From Pseudoglutamicibacter albus (GTDB taxonomy: Bacteria; Actinomycetota; Actinomycetes; Actinomycetales; Micrococcaceae): a stretch of DNA of 64,000 nucleotides. Shown one piece after another: positions 26,043 to 35,297 of the stretch. Below the pieces are notes generated by a model that saw only the letters and a program-made list of their open reading frames with translations, was not told where the DNA came from and did not search any database. Both the position numbers and the translations under genes were made by a program. The stretch's first letter is position 1. Every line of letters starts with the position of its first letter. The stretch is from contig NZ_JAKRCW010000004.1 of assembly GCF_022346425.1 (NCBI RefSeq), positions 100,792 to 164,791 of the forward strand, in the 5' to 3' direction.

Positions 26043-27312
26043 TCTGCATCATCTTCTTCCACATCGCGTAGGACTCACGCATACCCGTCTCATCGGTAAC
26101 GTGAGAGGTTGGCCATCCTTCTTCACTCATGCTCTCGCGCCCTTCACCGCGGTTGACCATGATTGGCATGTTCGGGTTACCCCGTGCACCAATCTGGACA
26201 CGATCCCAGCCTTCTGCATCGTCCGGGCTACCGAAACCGAACGGCCCTTGGAAGTGTTCATGAATACGGAGCCGCTCACGGTTGATGTTTTCTGGCCCGC
26301 CGTCCATGCCAATAGCCATGTGCCAAATCTCTGTTTCGTCGGCCGAGATAGGAATCAATACACGGAAGAAAGACGAAGACATCGCAACGTTTGGGAACGT
26401 GTTGAGATTGAAACCGGAACCGTGCATCGAGCGCATGTAGCGGCGGATACGCTCGGGGCTTTCGCCTGCTTCTTCAAGCTCATCAACGAGGTGCTGGAAG
26501 CGCGGCTGAATCTCTTCGGTGCCGTCATCGACATCGAGATCAGCGTGGTCCGAAGCCATGATGGCAACGCTGTGCCCGTTTCCCAATGCGTGGGTTACTG
26601 AACGTGGGTCATCCATGAAGGACATCATGTTCGCCGTTTCGGCATCGACGGACGCCATCCAAGACTTGTGGACCATCGGGAAGTGGTATCCATCCGTCGT
26701 GTTCTCAAGCTGGATCTTCCAGTTTCCTTTGAAACGGAACTTATGGGTGCCAATAACTTTCGCAGGGAAACCGTTGGTCTGTTTGAAGAAGCGTTCCATC
26801 CAAATCTTGGCGTCACCCAAGAAGTCTTCAAGAGGTTCAGCGTCCTCGTTGAACGTCGCCCATATCATCCCCAGGTAGCTCTCGGTACGCAGCTTCTGAA
26901 GCGGAAAGTCCTTCTTATCGAGGACGCCTTCGTACCCGTCTGGGTATGGAACACCACGCAAACGGCCGTCAAGAGTATAAGACCAGTTGTGGTACGGGCA
27001 GGTGAAACCGTTAGCCTTACCTGAACGCTGGTCACACACCGTAGCACCACGGTGACGGCAACGGTTCAGCAAAGTGTTGAAGTTGCCCTTGCGGTCACGG
27101 GAAACGATTACAGGCTGGTCGCCGACATAGGTTGTCTTAAACGACCCCTTCTCTGGGATCTCACTCTCGTGCGCCACCCAGACCCAGGTGCGATAGAAGA
27201 TGCGTTCCATTTCCTCTTTGAAGATTTCCGGGTCAGTGTAGAGTTGCCCAGCAACGCGATCTTCACCGACCAGCGATGCGTAGTCGGTAGTCTCAGCATC
27301 AACGTTCTCCAC
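26035..27312 (-). CDS. iacC: Rieske dioxygenase large (alpha) subunit (IacC-like)
   Basis: 425 residues; GTG start with AAGGAGGAACAA in front. The Rieske cluster ligands are Cys85-X-His87 and Cys105-X2-His108 (NRCRHRGA, CPYHNWSY). The mononuclear iron site is Asp207-X2-His210-X4-His215 in TTDGYHFPMVHKSW. With IacD and IacF it should dihydroxylate the late oxindole intermediate of indole-3-acetate breakdown on the way to catechol. Family and domain are certain; the substrate is inferred from the full gene set. Confidence 0.88.
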   Translation of the reverse strand: MENVDAETTDYASLVGEDRVAGQLYTDPEIFKEEMERIFYRTWVWVAHESEIPEKGSFKTTYVGDQPVIVSRDRKGNFNTLLNRCRHRGATVCDQRSGKANGFTCPYHNWSYTLDGRLRGVPYPDGYEGVLDKKDFPLQKLRTESYLGMIWATFNEDAEPLEDFLGDAKIWMERFFKQTNGFPAKVIGTHKFRFKGNWKIQLENTTDGYHFPMVHKSWMASVDAETANMMSFMDDPRSVTHALGNGHSVAIMASDHADLDVDDGTEEIQPRFQHLVDELEEAGESPERIRRYMRSMHGSGFNLNTFPNVAMSSSFFRVLIPISADETEIWHMAIGMDGGPENINRERLRIHEHFQGPFGFGSPDDAEGWDRVQIGARGNPNMPIMVNRGEGRESMSEEGWPTSHVTDETGMRESYAMWKKMMQND

Positions 27313-27341
27313 TTGTTCCTCCTTCAGATATGAATGTTGTC

Positions 27342-27692
27342 TTAGTTGACGTCGTCGCGGATCGTAAGTTCACGGCCCATCCGTGCCTCAACTTTGAAGT
27401 AACGCCATAGGGCATGTTCGCCAACTTGGATCGTGCGCAAAAGGTTGCATGCGGCTTTGACTGCGTCAGCTGATTCGGCATCAGCCATGACGTAGAAGGT
27501 CCACGGCCACGTCGACGACGGCCCCACCATGAAGGAGTCATCATCGAATGTGCCGATGACGTTAATTCCTTCCGTCTTGCTAATTTGAGTCAGTAGTTGC
27601 TGGGTCGCTTCCCATACAGGGCCAATCTCAGCCTTTGGCAGGTCGAAAAAATTCTGGTTATTTCCGAAGCAGAAAAGGACTCGCATGGTCAT
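27342..27692 (-). CDS. iacB: Small protein of the iac operon (IacB-like)
   Basis: 116 residues from ATG 27692 (GAGG 6 nt upstream); ATG 27686 and a TTG at 27710 are alternatives. It resembles a small ferredoxin-like alpha/beta-barrel dimer protein of EthD/monooxygenase type (MRVLFCFGNN, WTFYVMADAESADAVKAAC). No catalytic residue is evident. Its place between iacA and iacC, as in other iac clusters, suggests IacB; that protein's role is not firmly known. Sequence identity to IacB was not tested. Confidence 0.65.
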   Translation of the reverse strand: MTMRVLFCFGNNQNFFDLPKAEIGPVWEATQQLLTQISKTEGINVIGTFDDDSFMVGPSSTWPWTFYVMADAESADAVKAACNLLRTIQVGEHALWRYFKVEARMGRELTIRDDVN

Positions 27693-27718
27693 GCCTAACC
27701 TCATTTCCAACTAGTTCT

Positions 27719-28891
27719 TTACGGGAAGCTTGGGATCGGTGCGTCGAATCCCAGAAGGAGTGCCCCAGCAGCTTGGTAAGTGTTCGCTTGCAACATCGCA
27801 TGCTGAGCCGGAACCAAACCGTCTTGTAAGAAGCGCTGCAGGGGGTGCGAGTTGTAGATAGCCCCAGTACCTGAGAGATCAAAAGCTGCGAGGATGACCT
27901 CGCGAGCTTCATGTGCCGCGTGGGTGGTAGCTAGCCGCAGTAGCGTGACTGTCTCTTGGCTAACTTCTCTTCCTGCAGTAACGTCAGCCCATACCTTCTC
28001 TGTCATGTCGAAAAAGTAGGCTCGGGCTGCTTCAAGACGCGCTTCAGCACGTGCATATCCGTCTTGGAACGTAGGGCGTTCACCCTTTGCGTTGCCACCA
28101 GCGATCGATGTTTTGGCGGCTCCGCTTTCGCGGCAAAAGTCGAGCGCACCACGGGCCGAGCCCAACGTAACTACGGATAGCACCTGCGCAGCGTAGGCAA
28201 GAGACGGATAGCGGTAGAGAGGCTCGTCGATCTGCGGCTCGCCTCCGCGAACAAAAGTCATGGAGGTCGGCACGAACTTTTCATCAACCTTGATCGCATG
28301 CGAACCCGTGGCACGCATTCCAGCGACGTCCCAGTTGTCCACGATTTCCACATCATCCGGATTGAGCAAAGCAGTAAGCGGACGCCCTTGAGACTGTGGC
28401 CCGCCCTTCAGGCCTACACCCACAATGTCTGCGCCTTTGCAACCGCTAGCGAACTGCCAGACACCGGTCACACGGTAGCCACCTGCTTCGTTCTCGGCTT
28501 CCTGCATAGGGAATAAGCCACCGGAATAGCAGACATCTGGGCCGTTCGCATAGATTTTCGCTTGCGTATCCTCTGGCAAGGCCGCCAGATAGACCAGCGA
28601 CGAACCGAAGCTCGCTACCCATCCTGTTGCCGGGTCAACGCTCGAAATACGTTCAATACGTCGCATGAAGTCAGCCGGCGGCATTGGCTCCCCGCCGAAA
28701 CGCTCAGGTGTAGCGGCCCGGTAGATACCAGCCTTCTTCAGAAGGCGAATGAAGTCTTTAGGAACATAACCCTGCTCAGAGAATTCATTGCGTCGCTGTT
28801 CTAGAACCTTAAGAGCGTATTCAAAAGCCGCTTCCCGAGCTTCCCCTGCTGGTTCAGCAACTTGGGTGTCGACTAGGAAATCGTTCGGCAT
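27719..28891 (-). CDS. iacA: Acyl-CoA-dehydrogenase-like flavin monooxygenase (IacA-like)
   Basis: 390 residues from ATG 28891 (GGAG 8 nt upstream); the open frame extends further upstream but without domain sequence. It belongs to the acyl-CoA dehydrogenase/group D flavin monooxygenase fold (FIRLLKKAGIYRAATPERFG, VDPATGWVASFGSSLVY, WDVAGMRATGSHAIKV, LQDGLVPAQHAML). Two-component monooxygenases of this fold take reduced flavin from a separate reductase. IacA makes the first attack on indole-3-acetate, giving a hydroxylated indole. Here the reductase would be the iacG fusion. First gene of the iacABCDEF operon. Confidence 0.82.
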   Translation of the reverse strand: MPNDFLVDTQVAEPAGEAREAAFEYALKVLEQRRNEFSEQGYVPKDFIRLLKKAGIYRAATPERFGGEPMPPADFMRRIERISSVDPATGWVASFGSSLVYLAALPEDTQAKIYANGPDVCYSGGLFPMQEAENEAGGYRVTGVWQFASGCKGADIVGVGLKGGPQSQGRPLTALLNPDDVEIVDNWDVAGMRATGSHAIKVDEKFVPTSMTFVRGGEPQIDEPLYRYPSLAYAAQVLSVVTLGSARGALDFCRESGAAKTSIAGGNAKGERPTFQDGYARAEARLEAARAYFFDMTEKVWADVTAGREVSQETVTLLRLATTHAAHEAREVILAAFDLSGTGAIYNSHPLQRFLQDGLVPAQHAMLQANTYQAAGALLLGFDAPIPSFP

Positions 28892-28993
28892 CCTATTGAC
28901 TCCATTCCTTGAAAAGAGATCTAGCTCACATTGCTTCGTTGACCTCCAGATTATGGAACGTGCAAGGACACCAACAGTGGGATGTTCTCTCAA

Positions 28994-29020
28994 GCATGTA
29001 AAGGCATCCCCTATAGGGTG
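28994..29020 (-). promoter_or_regulatory. Shared iac promoter motif, copy B (before iacA, divergent from kinase)
   Basis: On the minus strand CACCCTATAGGGGATGCCTT followed by TACATGC matches copy A before iacH with a one-base length difference. It contains the palindrome CCCTATAGGG (29009-29018). It lies about 39 nt upstream of a good -10 hexamer for iacA (CATAAT, 28950-28955), which has no clear -35, as expected of an activator-dependent promoter. Confidence 0.5.
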
Positions 29021-29069
29021 CACAACAGAAAGCTGATAGAAATCGAGACAACCACACCCGGGAGGGCAG

Positions 29070-30584
29070 ATGCTGCCAACTGACAGTGATTTCAGAACGA
29101 TGGGCCAAGCCAACCGGACTGGCATTTTGATTCATGACGCCCAAACCAAGTCGATTCTCTGGGCCAATGAAGCAGCATGCGAGATTTTCGGTTTCACCCT
29201 CGAAGAGCTCCTCCCGCTCAAGGCCCACCACATGAGTAGTCCTGAGAAGAACTTTCGCCGCGCTATCGGAGTTGGCTGGCTTCAAGAAGCAGTCGACAGA
29301 GGTTCCTCGCGTCGTCAGTGGAAATACCTCAGCAAAGACGGACGGCCGTTTTTGACCGATGCCGAGGCGACAGCGGTCGAATTCGATTCTGGACCAGTGA
29401 TCATGGTGCAGTTCAACATCCTGAATGAGAGCAACCAGGAATCAGCCACTCCAGACCTAACCAGCGCATCCCTCAACCGAGTGCTCGCTTTTACCGGGGC
29501 AGCCACCCTCCTTCTCGATGACGAATATCGCATTGATCATTGCTCCCCTACCACTTTCGAGGTTCTGGGCCTACCTGTTGAGCAACTCATCGGACGAAGA
29601 ATTTGGGAAATAGGCGTATGCAAACCGAAGCTGGAGCTTCCCAGTGTGCAGGATGACCTGGAGCATTCTGAATCGCCAACTGAGTTATTCCTTCAAGTCG
29701 AAACATACGATGGCTCAGATAAGTACCTCAAGGGTTTCCTAGAGAACTACCAACATGACGGGCTCGTATCAAAACTGGTAATTCTTCGGGACTGGACCGC
29801 TTCAAAACGGCTCGAAGAGGAACGTGAATATCACCAGGCGCAGTTGCATTATCAAAGCCGCTACAAAGCGATGGGCGACATGGCTCTCCTGCTGTCCCAC
29901 GAACTCGGCCAACCGCTCTCCGCTGCACGAAATTACGCGACTGCCCTCCCATACCGTCTACCTACTAATCAACCGTTACAAGATGTGCGCAACGGTCTAC
30001 ACCAGATCCAGAAACAACTTGAGCGCGCTTCAAGCATCGTCACGTCCGCCCGCAATTACGTCAAACGCATCGAGAGCAGCATTACGAGGGTCGACTTCAA
30101 CGAAGTGGTCGAGGAGAGCCTGTACTTTGTGAGGCTAAAAGCGCGGGATCTGAACATCGTTGTACACGTTGAGCTGACACAGGCAGAGTTACCTGTCGAG
30201 GTGGATAGGACCCTTGTTGGCCAGGTTGTACTCAACTTGTGTTTCAACGCGCTCGAAGAGGTCTCTCATCCCGCCGTGCAGAAGAAAACCATCACGATAT
30301 CGACCGGGCTCGAAGGTTCAACCGTCTGGTGCAATATCGGTGATTACGGCCGTGGTCTCAAACGCAACGCTGAGGACAGCCTTGCACGCGGCGCATTTAG
30401 CGCGAAAGATGGCGGCGCTGGCATCGGACTCATCGTCTCTGAACAGATCATGGACCGCCATCGCGGTTGCATCAAATACACACTGCGGGAACCCCAAGGC
30501 ACCATCGCTCGCATGGAATTGCCTCAAGCGCAGATCGCAGCAGACCCACAATGTCCGCAACTTTCGAAAGGAAAACAAACATGA
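29070..30584 (+). CDS. Soluble double-PAS histidine kinase (FixL/StyS-like)
   Basis: 504 residues; ATG preceded by GGGAGGGC. Two PAS domains (about 10-118 and 135-245), a short coiled linker, then HisKA with phospho-acceptor His277 in LLSHELGQPLSAARNY and an HATPase with N box NLCFNALEEV, DYGRGL and GGAGIGLIVSEQ. There is no membrane helix or signal peptide, so it senses a cytosolic ligand or redox state. The likely partner is the FixJ-type regulator at 22980. It overlaps iacI by 4 bp, tying sensing to the pathway. Confidence 0.88.
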   Translation: MLPTDSDFRTMGQANRTGILIHDAQTKSILWANEAACEIFGFTLEELLPLKAHHMSSPEKNFRRAIGVGWLQEAVDRGSSRRQWKYLSKDGRPFLTDAEATAVEFDSGPVIMVQFNILNESNQESATPDLTSASLNRVLAFTGAATLLLDDEYRIDHCSPTTFEVLGLPVEQLIGRRIWEIGVCKPKLELPSVQDDLEHSESPTELFLQVETYDGSDKYLKGFLENYQHDGLVSKLVILRDWTASKRLEEEREYHQAQLHYQSRYKAMGDMALLLSHELGQPLSAARNYATALPYRLPTNQPLQDVRNGLHQIQKQLERASSIVTSARNYVKRIESSITRVDFNEVVEESLYFVRLKARDLNIVVHVELTQAELPVEVDRTLVGQVVLNLCFNALEEVSHPAVQKKTITISTGLEGSTVWCNIGDYGRGLKRNAEDSLARGAFSAKDGGAGIGLIVSEQIMDRHRGCIKYTLREPQGTIARMELPQAQIAADPQCPQLSKGKQT

Positions 30585-31156
30585 ATATTGAGGAACGCAT
30601 TGCACAGCTGGAAGAAAAAGTCTTCGAGCTCACTGCAGAACAGCAGATTCGCAAGATTCAGGCCCGTTACATGATGCTGTGCGATACCCCTTGTCCCGAC
30701 CCTGAAGTTTCAAACGACTCCGAACGCATCGAAAAAATCATGGAGCTCTATACCAAAGACGCCACGTGGGAAGGCGTCGGTGAATACTACGAAGGGCAAT
30801 TTGGTCTAGCACAAGGCCACGATGAGATTCGGGCGCATTTCGGGCGGTTCTGGGCCCCAGAAAACAGCCCTGCTTTATGCCTCAACGCTCACTATCTCAC
30901 GACCGAACGAATCGCGGTCAAGGGCAATACGGCCGAGGCTCACTGGATCCATATGCAACCATGGCTTTACGAAGACGGAACGGCTTTGCTTCGCTCTTCT
31001 CGTCTCTTCAATGCTTTCCGGCTCGAAGGTGACGAATGGAAAATCACCCGAACCCGTACCGAGAATGTGTTCGTTGCCCCACTACCTGCACACTTTGCAA
31101 GCAACTACGCCAATTACTCCGTCCTGATGTCCGAAGATCCTTCCTCGAAGGGCTAA
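30581..31156 (+). CDS. iacI: SnoaL/NTF2-like protein (IacI-like)
   Basis: 191 residues from ATG 30581 (AAAGGA 9 nt upstream), overlapping the kinase stop by 4 bp. It opens with a coiled helix (MNIEERIAQLEEKVFELTA) and continues as an NTF2-like SnoaL domain (MELYTKDATWEGVGEYYEGQ, NAHYLTTERIAV, FRLEGDEWKITRTRTENVF). SnoaL-like IacI proteins are part of iac clusters and have been proposed to be hydratase- or cyclase-like; the reaction is unsettled. Confidence 0.78.
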   Translation: MNIEERIAQLEEKVFELTAEQQIRKIQARYMMLCDTPCPDPEVSNDSERIEKIMELYTKDATWEGVGEYYEGQFGLAQGHDEIRAHFGRFWAPENSPALCLNAHYLTTERIAVKGNTAEAHWIHMQPWLYEDGTALLRSSRLFNAFRLEGDEWKITRTRTENVFVAPLPAHFASNYANYSVLMSEDPSSKG

Positions 31157-31197
31157 TACCCCCCCCGAGACCGTTGCCCACACACCGAGAATTATTC

Positions 31198-31229
31198 GAG
31201 GGCGATCACCAATTATGGTGATCGCCCTC
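31198..31229. terminator. Terminator between iacI and the second MFS gene
   Basis: Perfect 13-bp arms GAGGGCGATCACC (31198-31210) and GGTGATCGCCCTC (31217-31229) with loop AATTAT, between convergent genes, followed by AAGCATTTATTTC on the plus strand. Confidence 0.85.
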
Positions 31230-31246
31230 AAGCATTTATTTCAGTC

Positions 31247-32632
31247 TCAAGCAGCTTTGCGTAGCTTGGCAGCAAGCCTCTCAGGTCGCAAGAAGAGGAT
31301 ACACATTGTACCGCCGATCAACAGCAGAATGCCGGTGATCGTAAGTGCTTGATGCATACCTGTTGCCATGGCATCAACCATTGCAGGTGGCACAGGTTCC
31401 CCCTTCGGAGCGGGCTGGTAGCCAGCCTTATCCATGAGCCAGCCCACCAAGGTCGGTGAGAAGATAGCTCCGACAGAAGACACGCCTCCCAAGGTTGCCA
31501 TCAGAATTGGGCGTTGCTTCGGTCCCACGGCGAATCCAACAGCAGAGGCGGTCATTGGGTAAATCAAGCTGAAGCCAGCACCAATAGTGAGGAAGGCGAT
31601 AGCGCCAGCACCGGTGGAAGTCTGCACCAACAAGAAGGCTATGCCAGCGATCACTGCGGAAATACCGAAAGGCATTGCAATCGACTGATGTACGTTGCGG
31701 CCACGCTTCATCATCTTGTGCCCCATCAATCCAAGCACCAAAAGAACTGCTGCGCCCAACATCCATGGCAACATCGTGACTGCGCCAACCTGCGCTAAGT
31801 CTAGGCCAATCACACCGTTGAGGTACTGAGGCAACCATGTTGTCAGGAAGCCCTGAACAAAGAAGTTCGAAGCGCCACCCATGACAGCTGCGATAAACGT
31901 CAGGCTCAGAAGAGCTTTCCAGATGGAAACGGGAGCTTGTTCGTCGATGTCTTTGGTGTCGACTTCGTCGCCGGTTGGGCGGGTTTCTTTGGTCTTTTGA
32001 ATATTCGTGTTTGAGTATGGGCCGTCTTTCGCCATGATCGCCCAGGCAATGAGCCAAGCGATTCCCACGAAGCCGAGGATTCCGAATGCCCAACGCCAGC
32101 CCCAACCGACGATGATCAAAGTTAGAACCGGCGCGGCAATAACTGGCCCCAAAGTCGAACCAACCGCTACCATATTTGAAGGCAGTGCACGCTGCTCAGG
32201 CTTAAACCACCCATGCACAAAGGTGAGTGACATCGCCGTGGCAGGGCCTTCGCCCGCGCCCAGAATGATGCGTGTAATCAGAAGCACAAGTGCGCCCCCA
32301 CCGAGCCACATCGGGAACTGTGTCACAGCCCAAATGACACCCAGAATGAACAAAATCCATTTGGCTGAATAACGTGACGCAGCGATACCGGCTACAACCG
32401 ATGCAATCGCGTAGAGGAAGAAAAACGCGCTACCAATGAATCCGAATTGGACTGAAGTAATGCCTAGGTCTGGAATCGCATACGGTGCTACAAGACCAAG
32501 CACGGCCTTATCTGCAAAAGCGATAATTTGGAAAATCACCAGCATGATGGTGAGTAGCCATGCTCGCCCACTGCCTTTATCCCCGTTGAAGGGGGTGTGG
32601 GTCTTCATGATATTGGGGTTCGTTTTACTCAT
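31247..32632 (-). CDS. MFS transporter, anion:cation symporter-like
   Basis: 461 residues from ATG 32632 (ACGAGGGACAAACA upstream). About 12 membrane helices; helix 1 is preceded by AWLLTIMLVIFQIIAFADKA, and helix 4 carries RIILGAGEGPATAM, typical of the ACS and aromatic-acid transporter branches of the MFS. It closes the iac island on the right and may import indole-3-acetate or an oxidised derivative; no substrate can be read from sequence. Confidence 0.85.
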   Translation of the reverse strand: MSKTNPNIMKTHTPFNGDKGSGRAWLLTIMLVIFQIIAFADKAVLGLVAPYAIPDLGITSVQFGFIGSAFFFLYAIASVVAGIAASRYSAKWILFILGVIWAVTQFPMWLGGGALVLLITRIILGAGEGPATAMSLTFVHGWFKPEQRALPSNMVAVGSTLGPVIAAPVLTLIIVGWGWRWAFGILGFVGIAWLIAWAIMAKDGPYSNTNIQKTKETRPTGDEVDTKDIDEQAPVSIWKALLSLTFIAAVMGGASNFFVQGFLTTWLPQYLNGVIGLDLAQVGAVTMLPWMLGAAVLLVLGLMGHKMMKRGRNVHQSIAMPFGISAVIAGIAFLLVQTSTGAGAIAFLTIGAGFSLIYPMTASAVGFAVGPKQRPILMATLGGVSSVGAIFSPTLVGWLMDKAGYQPAPKGEPVPPAMVDAMATGMHQALTITGILLLIGGTMCILFLRPERLAAKLRKAA

Positions 32633-32998
32633 TGTTTGTCCCTCGTGGTCCGGGATACAAAGTGACGTGCGGAGAAGGCCGCATGCATGAAAACCTACGG
32701 ACATGTGACGTGTCTCACAATGAGAGAAACCTTTAGACCGTTGCACTCAAACACATGAAGTCAATAGGAACCATTCAGGTCAAGTCAGTTGTTCAGCGCC
32801 CTACCACACTGACGGCCTACATTGGTAGAGCTCTGAACCCTGCACTACGTGCACCAGCACCCTTGGAAAGAGAGAGAAACCCTCCCCTTCCAAGGGTTAA
32901 ACCCGTTGGTCCCGCACACTCAGAAAGTGTGCGGGACCAACACGTTTATGTGGAGGGTTCGAGTGTCAGCGCGTGCACGCTGCGCTCAGAACACGTCC
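32633..32998. other. 366-bp gap between the MFS transporter and sucD
   Basis: It holds the upstream region of the MFS gene and two inverted repeats near its right end (32861-32898, CCTTGGAA and TTCCAAGG arms; 32905-32941, described separately). A partial match to the iac motif (GAGAGAAACCTTTAG, 32722-32736) is on the plus strand, the wrong orientation for the MFS gene. No coding frame looks real. Confidence 0.6.
32905..32941. terminator. Terminator after sucD
   Basis: Perfect 16-bp arms GTTGGTCCCGCACACT (32905-32920) and its complement (32926-32941) around a CAGAA loop, downstream of sucD on the minus strand. Confidence 0.8.
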
Positions 32999-33898
32999 TT
33001 AGCCTGGGTAGACCTCGCGGAGCAGGCGTGCTGCCTCGGATGGGGTCTTGCCGACCTTGACGCCGGCGGCCTCGAGGGCTTCCTTCTTGGCCTGCGCGGT
33101 GCCGGAGGAGCCGGAAACGATCGCGCCTGCGTGGCCCATCGTCTTACCCTCTGGGGCGGTGAAGCCTGCGACGTAGCCGACAACTGGCTTGGTCACGTTC
33201 TCCTTGATGAACTCTGCAGCGCGCTCTTCAGCGTCACCACCGATTTCACCGATCATGACGATCGCCTTGGTGTCTGGGTCGTTCTCGAACGCTTCGAGGG
33301 CGTCGATGTGGGTGGTGCCGATGACTGGGTCGCCACCGATACCGATTGCGGTGGTGAAGCCGAGGTCACGCAGCTCGTACATCATCTGGTAGGTGAGGGT
33401 ACCGGACTTCGATACCAGGCCAACACCGCCTGCGCCGGTGATGTTAGCCGGGGTGATGCCCACGAGCGATTCGCCTGGGGTGATGATGCCTGGGCAGTTA
33501 GGGCCGATGATGCGGGTCTTCGGCTTACCGTCTTCGCCCAGCTTGGTCAGGGAGAGGTTGTAGAACTCTGCGGAGTCCTGTACCGGGATGCCCTCGGTGA
33601 TGACAACCAGCAGACCGATTTCAGCCTCGATGGCTTCCTCGGCTGCGTCCTTGCAGAATGCCGGTGGGACGAACGCGATGGAGACGTCCGCGCCGGTCTC
33701 TTCCATTGCTTCCTTGACGGTGCCGTAGACGGTGATTTCCTTGTCACCGTGGGTCACGACCTGGCCGGCCTTGCGCGCGTTGACACCGCCGACGATGTTG
33801 GTGCCTGCGGCGAGCATGCGTGCGGTGTGCTTTGCGCCCTCGGAGCCGGTGATGCCCTGGACGATGACCTTGGAGTCCTTGTTAATGAAGATCGACAT
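32999..33898 (-). CDS. sucD: Succinyl-CoA synthetase alpha subunit
   Basis: 299 residues, the usual length. The CoA-binding Rossmann domain starts at [19 protein letters not shown], and the phosphohistidine segment is [15 protein letters not shown]. With SucC it interconverts succinyl-CoA and succinate with ADP or GDP phosphorylation in the TCA cycle. It follows sucC with a 22-bp gap. Both propionate and aromatic-acid breakdown feed carbon into this step. Confidence 0.97.
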   Translation of the reverse strand: MSIFINKDSKVIVQGITGSEGAKHTARMLAAGTNIVGGVNARKAGQVVTHGDKEITVYGTVKEAMEETGADVSIAFVPPAFCKDAAEEAIEAEIGLLVVITEGIPVQDSAEFYNLSLTKLGEDGKPKTRIIGPNCPGIITPGESLVGITPANITGAGGVGLVSKSGTLTYQMMYELRDLGFTTAIGIGGDPVIGTTHIDALEAFENDPDTKAIVMIGEIGGDAEERAAEFIKENVTKPVVGYVAGFTAPEGKTMGHAGAIVSGSSGTAQAKKEALEAAGVKVGKTPSEAARLLREVYPG

Positions 33899-33920
33899 GA
33901 GTTTTCTCAGTTCCCTTTTC

Positions 33921-35084
33921 TCAGGCGTTGGCCAGCTCGGCTGCCTTGTCGGCGCCTTCGTCCATGCCCGTGGCCATGGTCACGAGCGGGTGGTTAGCCT
34001 CCGACAAGATGCGGCGGCCTTCTTCAACGTTGTTTCCGTCCAGGCGGACAACCAGTGGCTTGGTTGCCTTGTCGCCCAGGATTTCGAGGGCCTTCACGAT
34101 GCCGGATGCTACAGCGTCGCACGCGGTGATGCCGCCGAAGACGTTGACGAACACGGACTTGACCTGTTCGTCGTTGAGGATCACGTCGAGGCCGTTAGCC
34201 ATGACCTCTGCGGAGGCGCCGCCACCGATGTCGAGGAAGTTAGCTGGTTTCATGCCGCCGTGGTTCTCGCCTGCGTAGGCGACGACGTCGAGGGTGGACA
34301 TGACGAGGCCGGCACCGTTACCGATGATGCCTACCTGGCCGTCGAGCTTGACGTAGTTCAGGCCGAGTTCCTTGGCTTTCGCTTCGAGTGGGTCTTCAGC
34401 CTTCTCGTCGACGAGGTCTGCGTGTTCTGGCTGGCGGAACTCTGCGTTGTCATCGAGGGAGACCTTGCCGTCGAGTGCGAGAACGTTGCCGTCAGCGTCG
34501 GATACGAGCGGGTTGACCTCAACGAGGGTTGCGTCTTCCTTCACGAAGACGTCCCAGAGCTTCTGGATGACTGGAACGACCTTGGCGGCGGTTTCAGCGT
34601 CGAAGTTGGCCTTCTCAACGATCTCCTGTGCCTTGGCTTCGTCGATGCCCTTGGTCGGGTCGACTGGAACCTTCGCGAGGGCTTCTGGGCGCTCTACAGC
34701 GAGCTGCTCAATTTCCATGCCGCCCTCAACCGAGCACATTGCCAGGTAGTTGCGGTTTGCACGGTCCAGGAGGATCGAGAAGTAGTATTCGGAGGCGATG
34801 TTCGCGCCCTGGGCGATCATGACGCGGTGGACGGTGTGACCCTTGATGTCCATGCCCAGGATTGCCTTGGCGTGCTCGTAGGCTTCGTCGGCGTTCTTTG
34901 CGACCTTGACGCCGCCAGCCTTACCTCGGCCACCCACCTTGACCTGAGCCTTGACGACGGTGACGCCGCCCATCTTTTCGGCTGCGGCCTTGGCTTCCTC
35001 AGGGGTGGTCGCGACTGTACCGGCGAGCACGGGTACGCCGTGCTTTTCGAACAGGTCGCGCGCCTGGTATTCAAACAGGTCCAC
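33921..35084 (-). CDS. sucC: Succinyl-CoA synthetase beta subunit
   Basis: 387 residues; GTG start with GAGGACAACACC upstream. It opens [19 protein letters not shown], has the ATP-grasp lysine/glycine region [17 protein letters not shown], and the C-terminal ligase segment with [12 protein letters not shown]. It provides the nucleotide-binding half of the sucCD enzyme. The 213 bp upstream, before pcrA ends, hold the leader and promoter; no riboswitch is recognised there. Confidence 0.97.
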   Translation of the reverse strand: MDLFEYQARDLFEKHGVPVLAGTVATTPEEAKAAAEKMGGVTVVKAQVKVGGRGKAGGVKVAKNADEAYEHAKAILGMDIKGHTVHRVMIAQGANIASEYYFSILLDRANRNYLAMCSVEGGMEIEQLAVERPEALAKVPVDPTKGIDEAKAQEIVEKANFDAETAAKVVPVIQKLWDVFVKEDATLVEVNPLVSDADGNVLALDGKVSLDDNAEFRQPEHADLVDEKAEDPLEAKAKELGLNYVKLDGQVGIIGNGAGLVMSTLDVVAYAGENHGGMKPANFLDIGGGASAEVMANGLDVILNDEQVKSVFVNVFGGITACDAVASGIVKALEILGDKATKPLVVRLDGNNVEEGRRILSEANHPLVTMATGMDEGADKAAELANA

Positions 35085-35297
35085 GGTGTTGTCCTCTTCC
35101 TATAAGAAGTGTGTTTCGGCATCGACACACAGAACCTCAGGATCCGTGATCTTGTTAGATTCGTGAGCCGATGGTGCAAGACCGGCGTGGCCTTGCTTGG
35201 CGCTACGGCGTGCGCCACCACTCTTCAGGATACCGCGTGCCGGCCGCCTTGTTCAGCCCGGTGGTGATGCGCCTCACAATAGGGTGTTTTCGCTGGC

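Noticed and set aside
18482..32632. Integrated mobile island carrying the iac genes
   Set aside because: No integrase, transposase, direct repeats or adjacent tRNA were found at the edges, so horizontal transfer cannot be claimed from this sequence alone.
32715..32740. Third copy of the iac promoter motif before the MFS gene
   Set aside because: Only the GAGAGAAACCTTTA half matches and it points away from the MFS gene, so it was kept only as a note.
32849..33997. 382-codon open frame on the plus strand opposite sucD
   Set aside because: Antisense shadow of sucD; unrelated composition and no ribosome site.
33732..35105. 457-codon open frame on the plus strand opposite sucC and sucD
   Set aside because: It is the antisense of the clear sucC frame; its Val/Asp/Cys-rich composition is a shadow of GC-rich codons and it has no domain.
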